Shown here one piece after another: positions 18,730 to 26,868 of a DNA stretch of 64,000 nucleotides (position 1 is its first letter; each line of letters begins with the position of its first letter). The DNA lies in assembly GCF_900103845.1 (NCBI RefSeq), contig NZ_FNIJ01000012.1, positions 124,001-188,000 of the forward strand, read 5' to 3'. Below the pieces are notes generated by a model. It made no database searches, had not been told where the DNA came from, and saw nothing but the letters and a program-made list of their open reading frames with translations. A program made the position numbers and the translations under genes. The stretch comes from Pseudomonas jinjuensis. GTDB lineage: Bacteria; Pseudomonadota; Gammaproteobacteria; Pseudomonadales; Pseudomonadaceae.

Positions 18730-18919
18730 GGCTAGTACCCCTTACTCTTGCTGCGGTCAGGCGGGGTGACGTGCCAGAAATTCTTTGAGCGCTGTTCTTG
18801 TTCTTTGGCCTTCTGTTCGGATTCGGAGTCCCAGCAGCCGCTCAGCAGCAGGGCTGTGGCAATGAGAAAAGTGGAGAGGATGCGCATCATGGCTAGTACC
18901 CCTTACTCTTGCTGCGGTC
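18719..18919. repeat. Pair of ~43-bp direct repeats bracketing trbK copy 6
   Basis: The bases from AGGATGCGCATCATGGCTAG through CTTGCTGCGGTC occur at about 18716-18758 and again at about 18877-18919 with no mismatch that I can see, 161 bp apart. Each covers the end of one gene and the start of the next (trbJ end/copy 6 start; copy 6 end/copy 7 start). The unit is one lipoprotein gene long, the footprint of a tandem gene duplication. Confidence 0.75.
18732..18890 (-). CDS. trbK: TrbK-like lipoprotein, copy 6 (intact)
   Basis: A 52-residue prolipoprotein too short for most gene finders. Signal peptide with lipobox LSGC (Cys19), then a charged mature part beginning CWDSESEQKAKEQ and ending FWHVTPPDRSKSKGY. 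It sits between trbJ and trbL, the place of trbK (entry exclusion lipoprotein) in IncP plasmids, and the size fits. It is therefore probably an entry-exclusion or self-protection lipoprotein. It starts two bases after the trbJ stop. The last ten residues are identical to the end of TrbJ. Confidence 0.8.
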   Translation of the reverse strand: MMRILSTFLIATALLLSGCWDSESEQKAKEQEQRSKNFWHVTPPDRSKSKGY

Positions 18920-19654
18920 GGGGGGAGAGATCTTCCAGAACCGATCACTAGCGGCTTGTTCCATGGCTTCTTTGTCAGCATCAGCCTGCATCTTGGTGGC
19001 GAGTGCGTTCTGCTGGGTCATCAGCAGCGAGCGAATCTGAAGCAACTGGTTGGCCTGTTGGCTGGCCAGTTGGTTGGCATAGCTGATGGCCTCCATCTGG
19101 CCCTTGGCGCCCTGGGCGTTGTACTGGAGGTCCTGGAGGGTCGATGCATCGCGCTTGAGGTTGCGTTGTTGCTCATCGAGCCCCCGGAATACGGCATCGT
19201 TGGCCTTCTTCTGGCTCTCGCTGGCCAACTCCTGGTTTTTCTCCAGAGCGGCACGCTCAGTGTCCGAGCAACCCGCCGAGGTGAAACAGGGGCTGTTCTT
19301 GTAGTAATCCAGATCCTGGAACTGCTCCAGGTAGCTGTCGAGGCTACCGAGCTGCTGCTTGTAGTACGCCAGCGTGTCGGTTGCCTGGGCCAGCTTGTTG
19401 ATGGTGTCCTGGGCCTGATCCCAGATATACGAGGCTGGCGCCATGGTGTTCTGCAACTGGTTTTCGTATTGCTCAAGTTGCGTCTGGTACTGCTCGATCT
19501 GCTTGGCTGTCTGCGCCACCGATTCCAGGGCGGTCATGACATTCTGTGTGAGATTGCCGCCGTCGATAACGGGAATGCCGGCGTGGGCCTGAAAAGTGAA
19601 TATGAAACCGCCCACTAGCGGAATGGCGGTCTTCAACAAACGCGCGGGTCTCAT
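18893..19654 (-). CDS. trbJ: TrbJ/VirB5 pilus-associated periplasmic protein
   Basis: A 253-residue secreted protein. I start it at the ATG at 19654, which has AGGAG six bases upstream and gives a proper signal peptide cleaved after QAHA. The mature part is almost all helix, rich in Gln, with long heptad stretches (for example SVAQTAKQIEQYQTQLEQY) and one Cys pair (SPCFTSAGCSD), as in TrbJ/VirB5 proteins that sit at the pilus tip or base. The final 18 residues, FWKISPPDRSKSKGY included, are shared with the neighbouring small lipoproteins. That sharing is unusual and not something I know from other TrbJ proteins. Confidence 0.85.
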   Translation of the reverse strand: MRPARLLKTAIPLVGGFIFTFQAHAGIPVIDGGNLTQNVMTALESVAQTAKQIEQYQTQLEQYENQLQNTMAPASYIWDQAQDTINKLAQATDTLAYYKQQLGSLDSYLEQFQDLDYYKNSPCFTSAGCSDTERAALEKNQELASESQKKANDAVFRGLDEQQRNLKRDASTLQDLQYNAQGAKGQMEAISYANQLASQQANQLLQIRSLLMTQQNALATKMQADADKEAMEQAASDRFWKISPPDRSKSKGY

Positions 19655-19707
19655 GCTGTTCTCCTTGATTTCATAAGACATCGAGCAAGCCATGGCATTG
19701 CCCTTGT

Positions 19708-19757
19708 TCAGAAGCCCTTGCTCTTGCTGAGATCGACCGGCTGGCGATGAGCTTCAT
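19708..19757 (-). pseudogene. trbK-like lipoprotein copy 5, internally deleted
   Basis: Starts with ATGAAGCTCATCGCC (MKLIA), as a signal peptide would, then jumps out of frame into the conserved tail PVDLSKSKGF followed by TGA. Signal core, lipobox and linker are missing. The ATG still overlaps the stop of copy 4. Confidence 0.7.
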
Positions 19758-19927
19758 GGCGTAAATCCCTTGCTTTTGCTGAGGTCTGGCTCTTCACCCA
19801 TGTCCAAGAACTTTTTTGAGTGTTCAGCCTGTGCCTTAGCTTTCTGTTCAGCCTCGGAATCCCAGCAGCCGCTGAGCAGCAGCGAAATGACGGCGGCAAG
19901 AATCGCGGTAGTGGCAGTGCACTTCAT
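19754..19927 (-). CDS. TrbK-like lipoprotein, copy 4 (intact)
   Basis: A 57-residue prolipoprotein with lipobox LSGC and mature start CWDSEAEQKAKAQ, ending DLSKSKGFTP. The usual FW is FL here and the PPDRSK motif reads PDLSK, so it is the most diverged of the intact copies. The next remnant starts at its stop codon (ATGA overlap). Same family as copies 1 and 6; probable outer-membrane or periplasm-facing lipoprotein. Confidence 0.75.
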   Translation of the reverse strand: MKCTATTAILAAVISLLLSGCWDSEAEQKAKAQAEHSKKFLDMGEEPDLSKSKGFTP

Positions 19928-19929
19928 AG

Positions 19930-20096
19930 TCAGTACCCCTTGTCTTTGCTCCGATCGGTCGGGCCGCCCATATCCCAGAAGTCCTTGGAGTGCTGCTCTT
20001 GCTCCTTGGCCTTCTGCTCAGCCTCGGAGCCCCAGCAGCCGCTGAGCAACAGGGCAATGGCGGTGGTAAAACGGTGGCGCTGACGGTGCGCTTCAT
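19930..20096 (-). pseudogene. trbK-like lipoprotein copy 3, single-base frameshift
   Basis: The start MKRTVSATV and the rest TTAIALLLSGCWGSEAEQ ... TDRSKDKGY lie in two frames. The break is in or next to a four-T tract (AAAA at 20068-20071 on the plus strand); the segment is 167 bases, one short of a whole number of codons. Everything else, lipobox LSGC included, is intact. It could be a recent mutation, a sequencing error or a switchable gene. Confidence 0.75.
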
Positions 20097-20266
20097 GGCG
20101 TGAATCCTTTGTCTTTGCTGCGGTCGGTCAGGCCACCCATATCCCAGAATTTTTTGGAACTCTCAGCCTGTTCCTTGGCCTTCTACTCGACCTCGGAGTC
20201 CCAGCAGCCGCTAAGCAGCAGGGGAATGACGGTGGCGAGAATGGCGACGCTAACGATGTGCTTCAT
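20093..20266 (-). pseudogene. trbK-like lipoprotein copy 2, nonsense mutation
   Basis: Full-length frame of 58 codons, with signal peptide and lipobox LSGC, but a TAG stands where copies 3, 4 and 6 have CAG (Gln) six residues after the lipobox Cys. After the stop the frame continues as KAKEQ ... FWDMGGLTDRSKDKGFTP. A one-base change has therefore truncated it. Both ends overlap its neighbours as ATGA. Confidence 0.8.
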
Positions 20267-20439
20267 GGCTTAAACCCTTCGTCTTTGCTGCGATCCGGCG
20301 GGGTGATATTCCAGAAACTCTCGCTGGCGGCCTGCTGTTGCTGTTCCTTGGCCTTCTTTTCAGCTTTGGGCTCCCAACAACCGGCAAGCAGCAATGTGCC
20401 CACCGTAACGACGACGAAGGTCCCAATGGCGCGTTTCAT
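20263..20439 (-). CDS. TrbK-like lipoprotein, copy 1 (intact)
   Basis: A 58-residue prolipoprotein: signal peptide, lipobox LAGC, mature CWEPKAEKKAKEQ, then QAASESFWNITPPDRSKDEGFKP. A good RBS (GGAG, seven bases before ATG) marks it as the first member of the array, 53 bp after trbI. Its QAAS-x-x-FW-x-I-x-PPDRSK stretch is the closest match to the C-terminus of TrbJ. Likely an exclusion or immunity-type lipoprotein; function inferred from position and size. Confidence 0.8.
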   Translation of the reverse strand: MKRAIGTFVVVTVGTLLLAGCWEPKAEKKAKEQQQQAASESFWNITPPDRSKDEGFKP

Positions 20440-20492
20440 GGGGTATCTCCTGGCCTGGGTGACATGGTGAGTTCCATGCTGTCCTCCTTGTC

Positions 20493-21896
20493 TCAGTAGT
20501 CGAACGACTGGTAGGGCTTCGAGAACGTCATGTCCTTGGTGACCATCACGTTGAAGCGATAGCCCGGACGGATTTCGATGGTCGGGGCGATGTTGAGGTT
20601 CTTCGCGATCATGTGCGCGGTCACCTGGCCCAGCTGCTGGCCGAGCGCTTCGCTCATGGCGCTGCTGGCGGTGGTGCGGTCGTTGTCGCCGTTTTCGTTG
20701 CGGTCCTGGCTGAGGCTGATGCCGGCGACGATGCCGGACATCAGGAAGGCCGAACCGAAGATGCGCAGGTAGTGGTTGTTGACCTTGTCGTTCAGGCCCG
20801 AATAGCCGGCGCTGTCGGAACCGCGCATGGAGCCGATGTCCATCGCCTTGCCATCGGGGAAGACTATGCGCTGCCAGGCCACCAGCACCCGCGACTGCCC
20901 GTAGGCCACATCGCTGGAATAGGAGCCGACCAGGCGCGAGCCCTGCGGCAGCAACAGATGCTTGCCGGTGGGCGTGTCGTACACGCCCTGCGAGACCTGG
21001 GCGATAATCTGCCCGGGCAGCTCGGAGTTGATGCCCGAAATCAGCGTGGCGGGAATCACGAAGCCGGCGCGCAACTCATAGGGGAAGCGCGGCGCTTCGA
21101 TGCTGGAGTCCAGCCGCCAGCGGTCTTCGGCACCCTGGTTGCCGAACTGGTTGTAGTCCTTGCCGGTGCTCCCGGCCGTCTGCACCAGGAAGGGCGATTC
21201 GCTCTCCGTACCACCACCCATGCCGCCACTACCGCCGATACCGGCGGCGCGCAACTCGGCCAGCCGCGCCTTGTAGGCCGCGGTCGGGTCGCTGTGGGAT
21301 TGCTCCTGCAGACGCTGGCGGGCCGCTGCGATGCGGGCCAAGGCGTCCTGCTGGCTAAGCGGCGCCCCGGCCGATGCGCTGGAGCCCGAGCTCGAGCCAC
21401 GGCTACGAGGCGCATCGACCTGAACGGTGCTGCGTGCGCGAACGGCTTCCTGGAACTGCTGCATCTTCACTCGGCGAATGCGCTCCAGCTCGTCGGCGTC
21501 GACATTAGGCGGCAGTTCGCGCGGTGGTAGCGGAGGTGCATCGAGGTTGGTGGGCCGCACTATCTGCAGGCCCGCCGGTTGCTGCGTCGACGTCTCATCC
21601 AACGTTGGCATGGCCGGCGGTTCAGCCTTACTGGGAATGATGCCGTCCTGGTCAATACCCTTGATCTGCTGAGCGAACAGGCTGCTGTTGCCGGCCTTCT
21701 CCGCATCTTTCTCCACTGGCTGGTTCTCCTGCTCGGCGCGGTCGGCGGCAACCAGCAGCATGATCAGCAGGAAGACCATGGCGGCGGCACCGATGATGTA
21801 CATTGGCCAGTTGTTGACCCGGCGCACGCCGCTGTTGCGATTGAGCGTGCCGGGCGATGCGTCCGGGGACATTGCGTCGTTGTGGCTACTGGTCAT
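20493..21896 (-). CDS. trbI: TrbI/VirB10 trans-envelope core protein
   Basis: A 467-residue protein. It has a short cytoplasmic N-terminus, one transmembrane segment (residues about 31-50, MYIIGAAAMVFLLIMLLVAA), a Pro-rich and then Gln/Arg-rich periplasmic linker, and a C-terminal VirB10 beta-barrel domain (from about 255, with GFVIPATLISGINSELPGQI and GSRLVGSYSSDVAYGQSRV). VirB10 proteins link the inner and outer membrane rings and transmit the ATPase state. It lies 6 bp after trbH. Confidence 0.9.
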   Translation of the reverse strand: MTSSHNDAMSPDASPGTLNRNSGVRRVNNWPMYIIGAAAMVFLLIMLLVAADRAEQENQPVEKDAEKAGNSSLFAQQIKGIDQDGIIPSKAEPPAMPTLDETSTQQPAGLQIVRPTNLDAPPLPPRELPPNVDADELERIRRVKMQQFQEAVRARSTVQVDAPRSRGSSSGSSASAGAPLSQQDALARIAAARQRLQEQSHSDPTAAYKARLAELRAAGIGGSGGMGGGTESESPFLVQTAGSTGKDYNQFGNQGAEDRWRLDSSIEAPRFPYELRAGFVIPATLISGINSELPGQIIAQVSQGVYDTPTGKHLLLPQGSRLVGSYSSDVAYGQSRVLVAWQRIVFPDGKAMDIGSMRGSDSAGYSGLNDKVNNHYLRIFGSAFLMSGIVAGISLSQDRNENGDNDRTTASSAMSEALGQQLGQVTAHMIAKNLNIAPTIEIRPGYRFNVMVTKDMTFSKPYQSFDY

Positions 21897-21902
21897 CGCT
21901 CG

Positions 21903-22355
21903 TCACTCCTTGCGCACCCAGACGCCGGCCGCCTGCAGCCGGTCGTTCTGTACCGCGTAGGCGCGGCTGAGGGATTCGCGCCCCACCAGCAGGGTGATTC
22001 GGTAGAGGTTGCTGTCCATGGGCGCGTCGACGATGTAGTTGACCAGCAGGGGCGAAGCCGTCGTGTTGGCTGGCTTGTCCGCGGCCCGGGCCTGGGGATT
22101 GAATTCCCGCACCGAATAGCCCGAGGCCCGCAGCGAGCGCACCAGGGCGATGCCATAGCCGTCGGTGGCCTCCTGGCCCATCTGCAGACGCGTGCTGGCT
22201 GGCGGATACAAAGTGGCCAACTGGCGAGCGGTGGCGCTCGCCATCTGCTGGTTGATCGCCGGTGTGCTGTGCTCGGCGAAGTTGCCGTAGGGGCTGTTTG
22301 CGCAGGCGGCCAGCCAGGCGCAGACGAAGAGAGCGATCCATGCGCGCATCGTCAT
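21903..22355 (-). CDS. trbH: TrbH-like lipoprotein (VirB7 position)
   Basis: A 150-residue prolipoprotein with lipobox LAAC (Cys18). In IncP plasmids trbH lies between trbG and trbI and encodes an outer-membrane lipoprotein that stabilises the VirB9-like protein. Position, length and lipobox fit. The mature domain has alternating hydrophobic strands and no recognised enzyme motif. The ATG overlaps the trbG stop. Confidence 0.8.
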   Translation of the reverse strand: MTMRAWIALFVCAWLAACANSPYGNFAEHSTPAINQQMASATARQLATLYPPASTRLQMGQEATDGYGIALVRSLRASGYSVREFNPQARAADKPANTTASPLLVNYIVDAPMDSNLYRITLLVGRESLSRAYAVQNDRLQAAGVWVRKE

Positions 22356-23242
22356 TTACCCCGCAGGATGGTGATGCGGTCCTGCGACTTGCCGACGCCG
22401 GCAATGAGGATCGCCTTGTCGAACACGGTGTCGACGATGTAGCGATCGCCCTGGACGCGGTAGTTGACCATCACCGTCTCGTCGTCGCGGAACCAGCCGC
22501 CGTCCTTGCGCACCACCAGCAGCGTCGGCGCCTCGGTCTGTGCCATGGCGCGCGGCATCTGGATAATGGTCTTGCTGCCGTCGTTGTAGACGCGCACCGG
22601 CTTCCAGGAGGTTTCGCCGCTGAGGCTGTAGTCGAAGCTCAGGTTGCCCAGGTACTCGCCGGTCTCCGGGATGGTCGCCTTCTTGCGCTCGACCGCCTCG
22701 CGGGTCTTGATCAGGTTCCACTTGGCCATTGCCTCATCCGGATAAGTGAAGGCGACCTGCGGCATGTACTGGGTACGGTGCGAGCGCAGCTTGAAGTGGT
22801 AGGCGCGGCGGTTGGTGGTGACCACCAGAGAGGTCTCCAGGCCGACATCCATCGGCTTGACGATCAGGTGCTGGACCTCGCTCTCCCCCACCCCGGTGAT
22901 CGCCGGCTCGACCGTCCAGCGCGCGGTATCGCCGAGGTTGATCGAGTTGACCTGCTCACCGGCCTGCAGGGCGATGTCGCACACCTGCAGTACCGCGCAG
23001 ACGATGCTCGGCTGCTGGGCTCCGAAGATGAAACGAACGGTGCCGTCGCCGCCGTCCACCGGCTTGATGCCGGTGGCGCTGGCCTGCTGCCAGCGCTGGG
23101 AGATCGACAACGCCGCGCGCTCCTGGGGAGTCAGCGTCGGGTTGGCGTCGGAGAAATACAGATCGGCCTCGCTGGTTCCTGGCGCGGCCTGCGCGAACGC
23201 GGGCAGGAATACCGCGAGCATGGCGCAAAGGTAACGGTTCAT
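22352..23242 (-). CDS. trbG: TrbG/VirB9 outer-membrane core complex protein
   Basis: A 296-residue periplasmic protein. The ATG at 23242 has AAGGA six bases upstream and begins a signal peptide cleaved after AQA (about residue 19). The mature protein shows the VirB9/CagX pattern: an N-terminal strand domain, then a C-terminal domain with NLSFDYSLSGE, DGSKTIIQMPR and MVNYRVQGDRYIVDTVF. It forms the outer-membrane ring with TrbH and the TrbI C-terminus. Confidence 0.9.
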   Translation of the reverse strand: MNRYLCAMLAVFLPAFAQAAPGTSEADLYFSDANPTLTPQERAALSISQRWQQASATGIKPVDGGDGTVRFIFGAQQPSIVCAVLQVCDIALQAGEQVNSINLGDTARWTVEPAITGVGESEVQHLIVKPMDVGLETSLVVTTNRRAYHFKLRSHRTQYMPQVAFTYPDEAMAKWNLIKTREAVERKKATIPETGEYLGNLSFDYSLSGETSWKPVRVYNDGSKTIIQMPRAMAQTEAPTLLVVRKDGGWFRDDETVMVNYRVQGDRYIVDTVFDKAILIAGVGKSQDRITILRGK

Positions 23243-23252
23243 GGTCGGTCCT

Positions 23253-24002
23253 TCAGAGTTGCTTGGACCAGGAGAAGTCACGGACGAAGGTCCCGATCGG
23301 GTTCATCCGTACCTGTTCCTCGCTGGTCTGGGTAGTGGGTTCTGCGACATAGGTGGTCACCAGGGCACGCCAGGTGGCCTTGCTCTTGAGCAGGCCCTGG
23401 CGGTCGCGGGTGCTTTCTTCCCAGTCCACCTGCCAGGTCTCCGGGGTCTGCTGCATGACCGAGCGGATGTCGACGCTGACGGTTTCCTCGGCGGCGCGTA
23501 CGAAGGGGCTCGATTCCTTGGTGCCGTTGAGCCACTCGTTCATCTTCTGGGTCGCCGGATCGTTCGGCGCCAGCAGCGCGTAGAGGCGGAAAATGGACTT
23601 GCGCTGCAGGGCGACGTCGGGAGTGACCGTGCGCGCATCGGCGACGAAGGACGCCACCTGCGACTTCAGCACCCTCAGGTCCACCGGTGCGGCCACCTGG
23701 GCGGGGGTCACGGCCATGGATTGGCCGAGCTTGTCGACCTCGACCACGTAGGGCACGAACTTCGACTGGCTGCCGATGTGGATGATGCCGCCAACACCGG
23801 CGAGGGCTACCATCATCGAGAGGATGCCCACCACCTGCCAGGACTGGCGGGAGGTCACCAGGCTGCCGACATGGTCGTTCCAGGTGCGACGGGCGGTCAG
23901 GTAGGGATTGTCGAGAACGGCGCCCCGGGGAGCCTCCGCCTTGGCGGGGGCACTGTCGGGACGCTTGAAGATCAGTCCCTTGATGCTGTCAGCGAAGCTC
24001 AT
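23253..24002 (-). CDS. trbF: TrbF/VirB8 inner-membrane assembly factor
   Basis: A 249-residue bitopic membrane protein. The cytoplasmic N-terminus is about 45 residues, followed by a transmembrane segment (VVGILSMMVALAGVGGIIHI) and a periplasmic NTF2-like VirB8 domain containing VPYVVEVDKLG and WQVDWEES. VirB8 proteins nucleate the channel. Its ATG overlaps the trbE stop codon. Confidence 0.9.
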   Translation of the reverse strand: MSFADSIKGLIFKRPDSAPAKAEAPRGAVLDNPYLTARRTWNDHVGSLVTSRQSWQVVGILSMMVALAGVGGIIHIGSQSKFVPYVVEVDKLGQSMAVTPAQVAAPVDLRVLKSQVASFVADARTVTPDVALQRKSIFRLYALLAPNDPATQKMNEWLNGTKESSPFVRAAEETVSVDIRSVMQQTPETWQVDWEESTRDRQGLLKSKATWRALVTTYVAEPTTQTSEEQVRMNPIGTFVRDFSWSKQL

Positions 24003-26557
24003 GCGGCCACTCCATAGTCATTCAGTCTCAGGCCCCTGGAGGCCAGCCACTCCGCCACCCATCCGTTGCCGTACTTGGCTTCCAGGCGTTTGATGGCCGC
24101 CACCGAGTCCTTGTCGGACGAGCCGACAAAGGCCAGGGCCAGCGGGCCAAGGGCCAGGTCGTAGAGGCGCCGGCCGCTTTCCGAAACGTAGTAGTACTGG
24201 CGCTTGGGAATGGCGGTGGCGAGGATCTCGATCTGGCGGGCGTTCAGACCCATGCGCCGATAGAGAGCGGAGGTGTCCTCGTCGCGGGCGTAGACGTTGG
24301 GCAGGAAGATCTTGGTCGCGGTGGACTCGACGATGACGTCGAGAATCCCGGAGTTCGCCGCATCCGACAGGCTCTGAGTCGCCATCAGCACCAGACAGTT
24401 GGCCTTGCGCAGTACCTTGAGCCATTCGCGGATCTTTTCGCGGAAGGCCGGATGGCCGAGCATCAACCAGGCTTCGTCGAGGATGATCACCGCCGGCTGG
24501 CCCTTGAGCGCACACTCGATGCGGCGGAACAGGTAGAGCAGCACCGGCAGGGCGTACTTGTCGCCCAGGTTCATCAGCTCCTCGATCTCGAACACGGTGA
24601 AATCGGAGAGCGCCAGCCCGTCCTCCTCGGCGTCGAGCAGGTGGCCCATGGTGCCGTCCACCGTGTACTGGCGCAGAGTCTCGCGGACCGCCTCATCCTG
24701 CACGATGACGCAGAATTCGGAGAGGGTGCGGGAACCGTCGCGGTACATGGTCATCACCGCATGGCCGATTTCGTTGCGCTGGGCAGCGGTGGTTTCCAGG
24801 CCATTGAGCGCCAGCAGGGTGTCCAGCCACTCCATCGCCCAGGCGCGGTCGCCCTTGGTCTCGAGGAACTGCAACGGGCAGAAGGCCAGGCGCTCGTCGT
24901 CCGCCGCCACGGTGAAGTGGCGTCCGGAGCGGCCATTGCTCTCGGCGCGGATGCCGGCCGCCAGCGGGTACATGGACATGCCCTTGTCGAACGCAAAGAT
25001 CGACATGTCCTGGTAACGACGCAACTGGGCCGCGATCAGCGCCAGGTGGGTGGACTTGCCCGCACCGGTGGGGCCGAACATGAAGGTGTGGCCCAGGTCG
25101 CGCACGTGCAGGTTGAGGCGGAACGGCGTGGCGCCGCTGGTCACGCAATGCATCAGCGCCGGCGACAGCGGCGGATAGAGCGGACAGGGGGCCTCGGCGC
25201 TGCCGATCCAGATGCTGCTGGTGGGCAGCAGGTCGGCCAGGTTCAGCGTATTGATCAACGGCCGGCGCACGTTTTCCACGCCGTGGCCCGGCAAGCTGCC
25301 CAGGTAGGCATCCAGGGTATTGATCGACTCGATGCGGGCGGCGAAGCCCAGGCGCTCAATGGCCTTCTCGACACTGCGCGCGGCCTCCTCCAGGCGGCTA
25401 CGATCTTCACCCATGAGCACCACCACACTGGTATAGTAGCCCTGCGCGACCAGGCCGCTGTTGACCTCGGCGATGGCATCGGCGGCATCCTGGACCATGG
25501 CCAGGGCGTCCTGGTCGATGTTTCCGGAGTTGGTGTTGAACACCTGGTCGAAGAAGCCACGGACCTTCTGCTTCCACTTCTTGCGGTACTTCTCCAGATG
25601 CTGCACCGCCTCGTGGGTATCCATGAAGATGAAGCGGCTCGACCAGCGATACTCGCACGACAGCTCAGCCAGGGCGGCGAGGACGCCCGGAGCGGACTCC
25701 AGCGGGAAGCCTTCGATGGCCACCACCTGGATGAAGTTGCGGCCGATCTTCGGTACCACGCCCCCCCAGAGCTCCTTGCCACCGATGACCGAGTCCAGGT
25801 ACATCGGATTGCTGGGCAACAGCATCGGCTGGCTCACTCCGGTGACGCAGAATTGCAGCCAGCTGAGGAAATCGTCGTGGGTGATCTGCGCGCCCTCCTC
25901 GGTAACCTGCCGGTTGCCCTTCAGGCGGGTCAGCTTGAGTACCGAGGACAGGCTGCCCTCGACGCTGGCGCAGTCGCGCTTGAACTGCTCGACCAGGTTG
26001 CGGGTTCGCACCTTGGCGTCTGGCGGCGCAGTGTCGTCGTCGAACATCAGCTCGACGAATTTCTGCTGGGCCAGGAGCGGCGGGAAATAGGTGAGGGTCA
26101 GCACGAAGTAGCCTTCATACAGGGTCCCCAGCGACTCGAAGAACGATCGCCGCTCCTCGTCGATGGCCCGGGTCAGTCGATCGGTGAAGTGCGAGACCCC
26201 CTTGGAGGAATAGCTCGGCGCCGGACGGCGCACCGCGTCGACGTGAATCATCCAGCCGTTGCCCAGGCCAGCCAGCGCCTGGTTGATCCGCAGCGAGACT
26301 AGTTCGCGCTGCTCTTCGGTGCTGCTGGCATTATCGTCGCCCCGGTACAGCCATGCGGCCATGAAGGAGCCGTTCTTTCCGACGATCACACCATCTTCAA
26401 CCATCGCCGCATGGTTCAGCAGGTCGGCCAGGCCGGCCTCCTTCGAGCGATGCTTCTTCAGCTTGAGCTCCGCATCCACCTGCATCAGACGCTGGACCAG
26501 CAGGAGGACGAGCAAGGCACCGAGGGCTGCGATGGAGTACGCAATACCTTCGATCAT
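23999..26557 (-). CDS. trbE: TrbE/VirB4 secretion ATPase
   Basis: An 852-residue ATPase, the largest T4SS motor. An N-terminal hydrophobic segment (residues 4-22) is followed by the CagE/TrbE/VirB N-domain and a RecA-like core with Walker A GPTGAGKST near residue 492 and Walker B (PAVIILDEAWLMLG) near 690. It powers pilus assembly and substrate transfer. Length is normal for TrbE. It overlaps trbD (ATGA) and trbF (ATGA). Confidence 0.93.
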   Translation of the reverse strand: MIEGIAYSIAALGALLVLLLVQRLMQVDAELKLKKHRSKEAGLADLLNHAAMVEDGVIVGKNGSFMAAWLYRGDDNASSTEEQRELVSLRINQALAGLGNGWMIHVDAVRRPAPSYSSKGVSHFTDRLTRAIDEERRSFFESLGTLYEGYFVLTLTYFPPLLAQQKFVELMFDDDTAPPDAKVRTRNLVEQFKRDCASVEGSLSSVLKLTRLKGNRQVTEEGAQITHDDFLSWLQFCVTGVSQPMLLPSNPMYLDSVIGGKELWGGVVPKIGRNFIQVVAIEGFPLESAPGVLAALAELSCEYRWSSRFIFMDTHEAVQHLEKYRKKWKQKVRGFFDQVFNTNSGNIDQDALAMVQDAADAIAEVNSGLVAQGYYTSVVVLMGEDRSRLEEAARSVEKAIERLGFAARIESINTLDAYLGSLPGHGVENVRRPLINTLNLADLLPTSSIWIGSAEAPCPLYPPLSPALMHCVTSGATPFRLNLHVRDLGHTFMFGPTGAGKSTHLALIAAQLRRYQDMSIFAFDKGMSMYPLAAGIRAESNGRSGRHFTVAADDERLAFCPLQFLETKGDRAWAMEWLDTLLALNGLETTAAQRNEIGHAVMTMYRDGSRTLSEFCVIVQDEAVRETLRQYTVDGTMGHLLDAEEDGLALSDFTVFEIEELMNLGDKYALPVLLYLFRRIECALKGQPAVIILDEAWLMLGHPAFREKIREWLKVLRKANCLVLMATQSLSDAANSGILDVIVESTATKIFLPNVYARDEDTSALYRRMGLNARQIEILATAIPKRQYYYVSESGRRLYDLALGPLALAFVGSSDKDSVAAIKRLEAKYGNGWVAEWLASRGLRLNDYGVAA

Positions 26558-26865
26558 TTGTATTGACTTCCCTGACTTGGAGGATTGTCCCTGAATGGCG
26601 TGCTACGCGCCGGGTAGTACGACCTGTAGCGCCGGTGACGCAGGTAGACGAGGCGCATCTTCGGGTCCGACTTGGCCATCACGCGGAGCATGAACAGCGA
26701 GCCGAACCACAGTGCCAGGCCCACCAGGGTCGCTCTCAGTTCCTGGGCGCTGAAGATCAGCGCGAACGCGAGCAGCCCGGAAAACATCACCAGCTCGCGA
26801 TCCCCGCCCATGAACAGGTTGTCCCGGTTGCCAGCCCGGCGGATGGGAATCGTGCGCAGCGCCAT
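26554..26865 (-). CDS. trbD: TrbD/VirB3 membrane protein
   Basis: A 103-residue protein with two closely spaced transmembrane segments (residues about 28-60), a family-typical length and an N-terminal TIPIRRAGNRDNLFMGGDRE stretch as in VirB3/TrbD. VirB3 works with the VirB4 ATPase, which is encoded next and overlaps this gene. Confidence 0.88.
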   Translation of the reverse strand: MALRTIPIRRAGNRDNLFMGGDRELVMFSGLLAFALIFSAQELRATLVGLALWFGSLFMLRVMAKSDPKMRLVYLRHRRYRSYYPARSTPFRDNPPSQGSQYK

Positions 26866-26868
26866 GGC

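Noticed and set aside
20093-20439. CRISPR-like array in the trbK region
   Set aside because: The repeated units are coding lipoprotein genes of 160-175 bp with ATGA overlaps, not short repeats with unique spacers.
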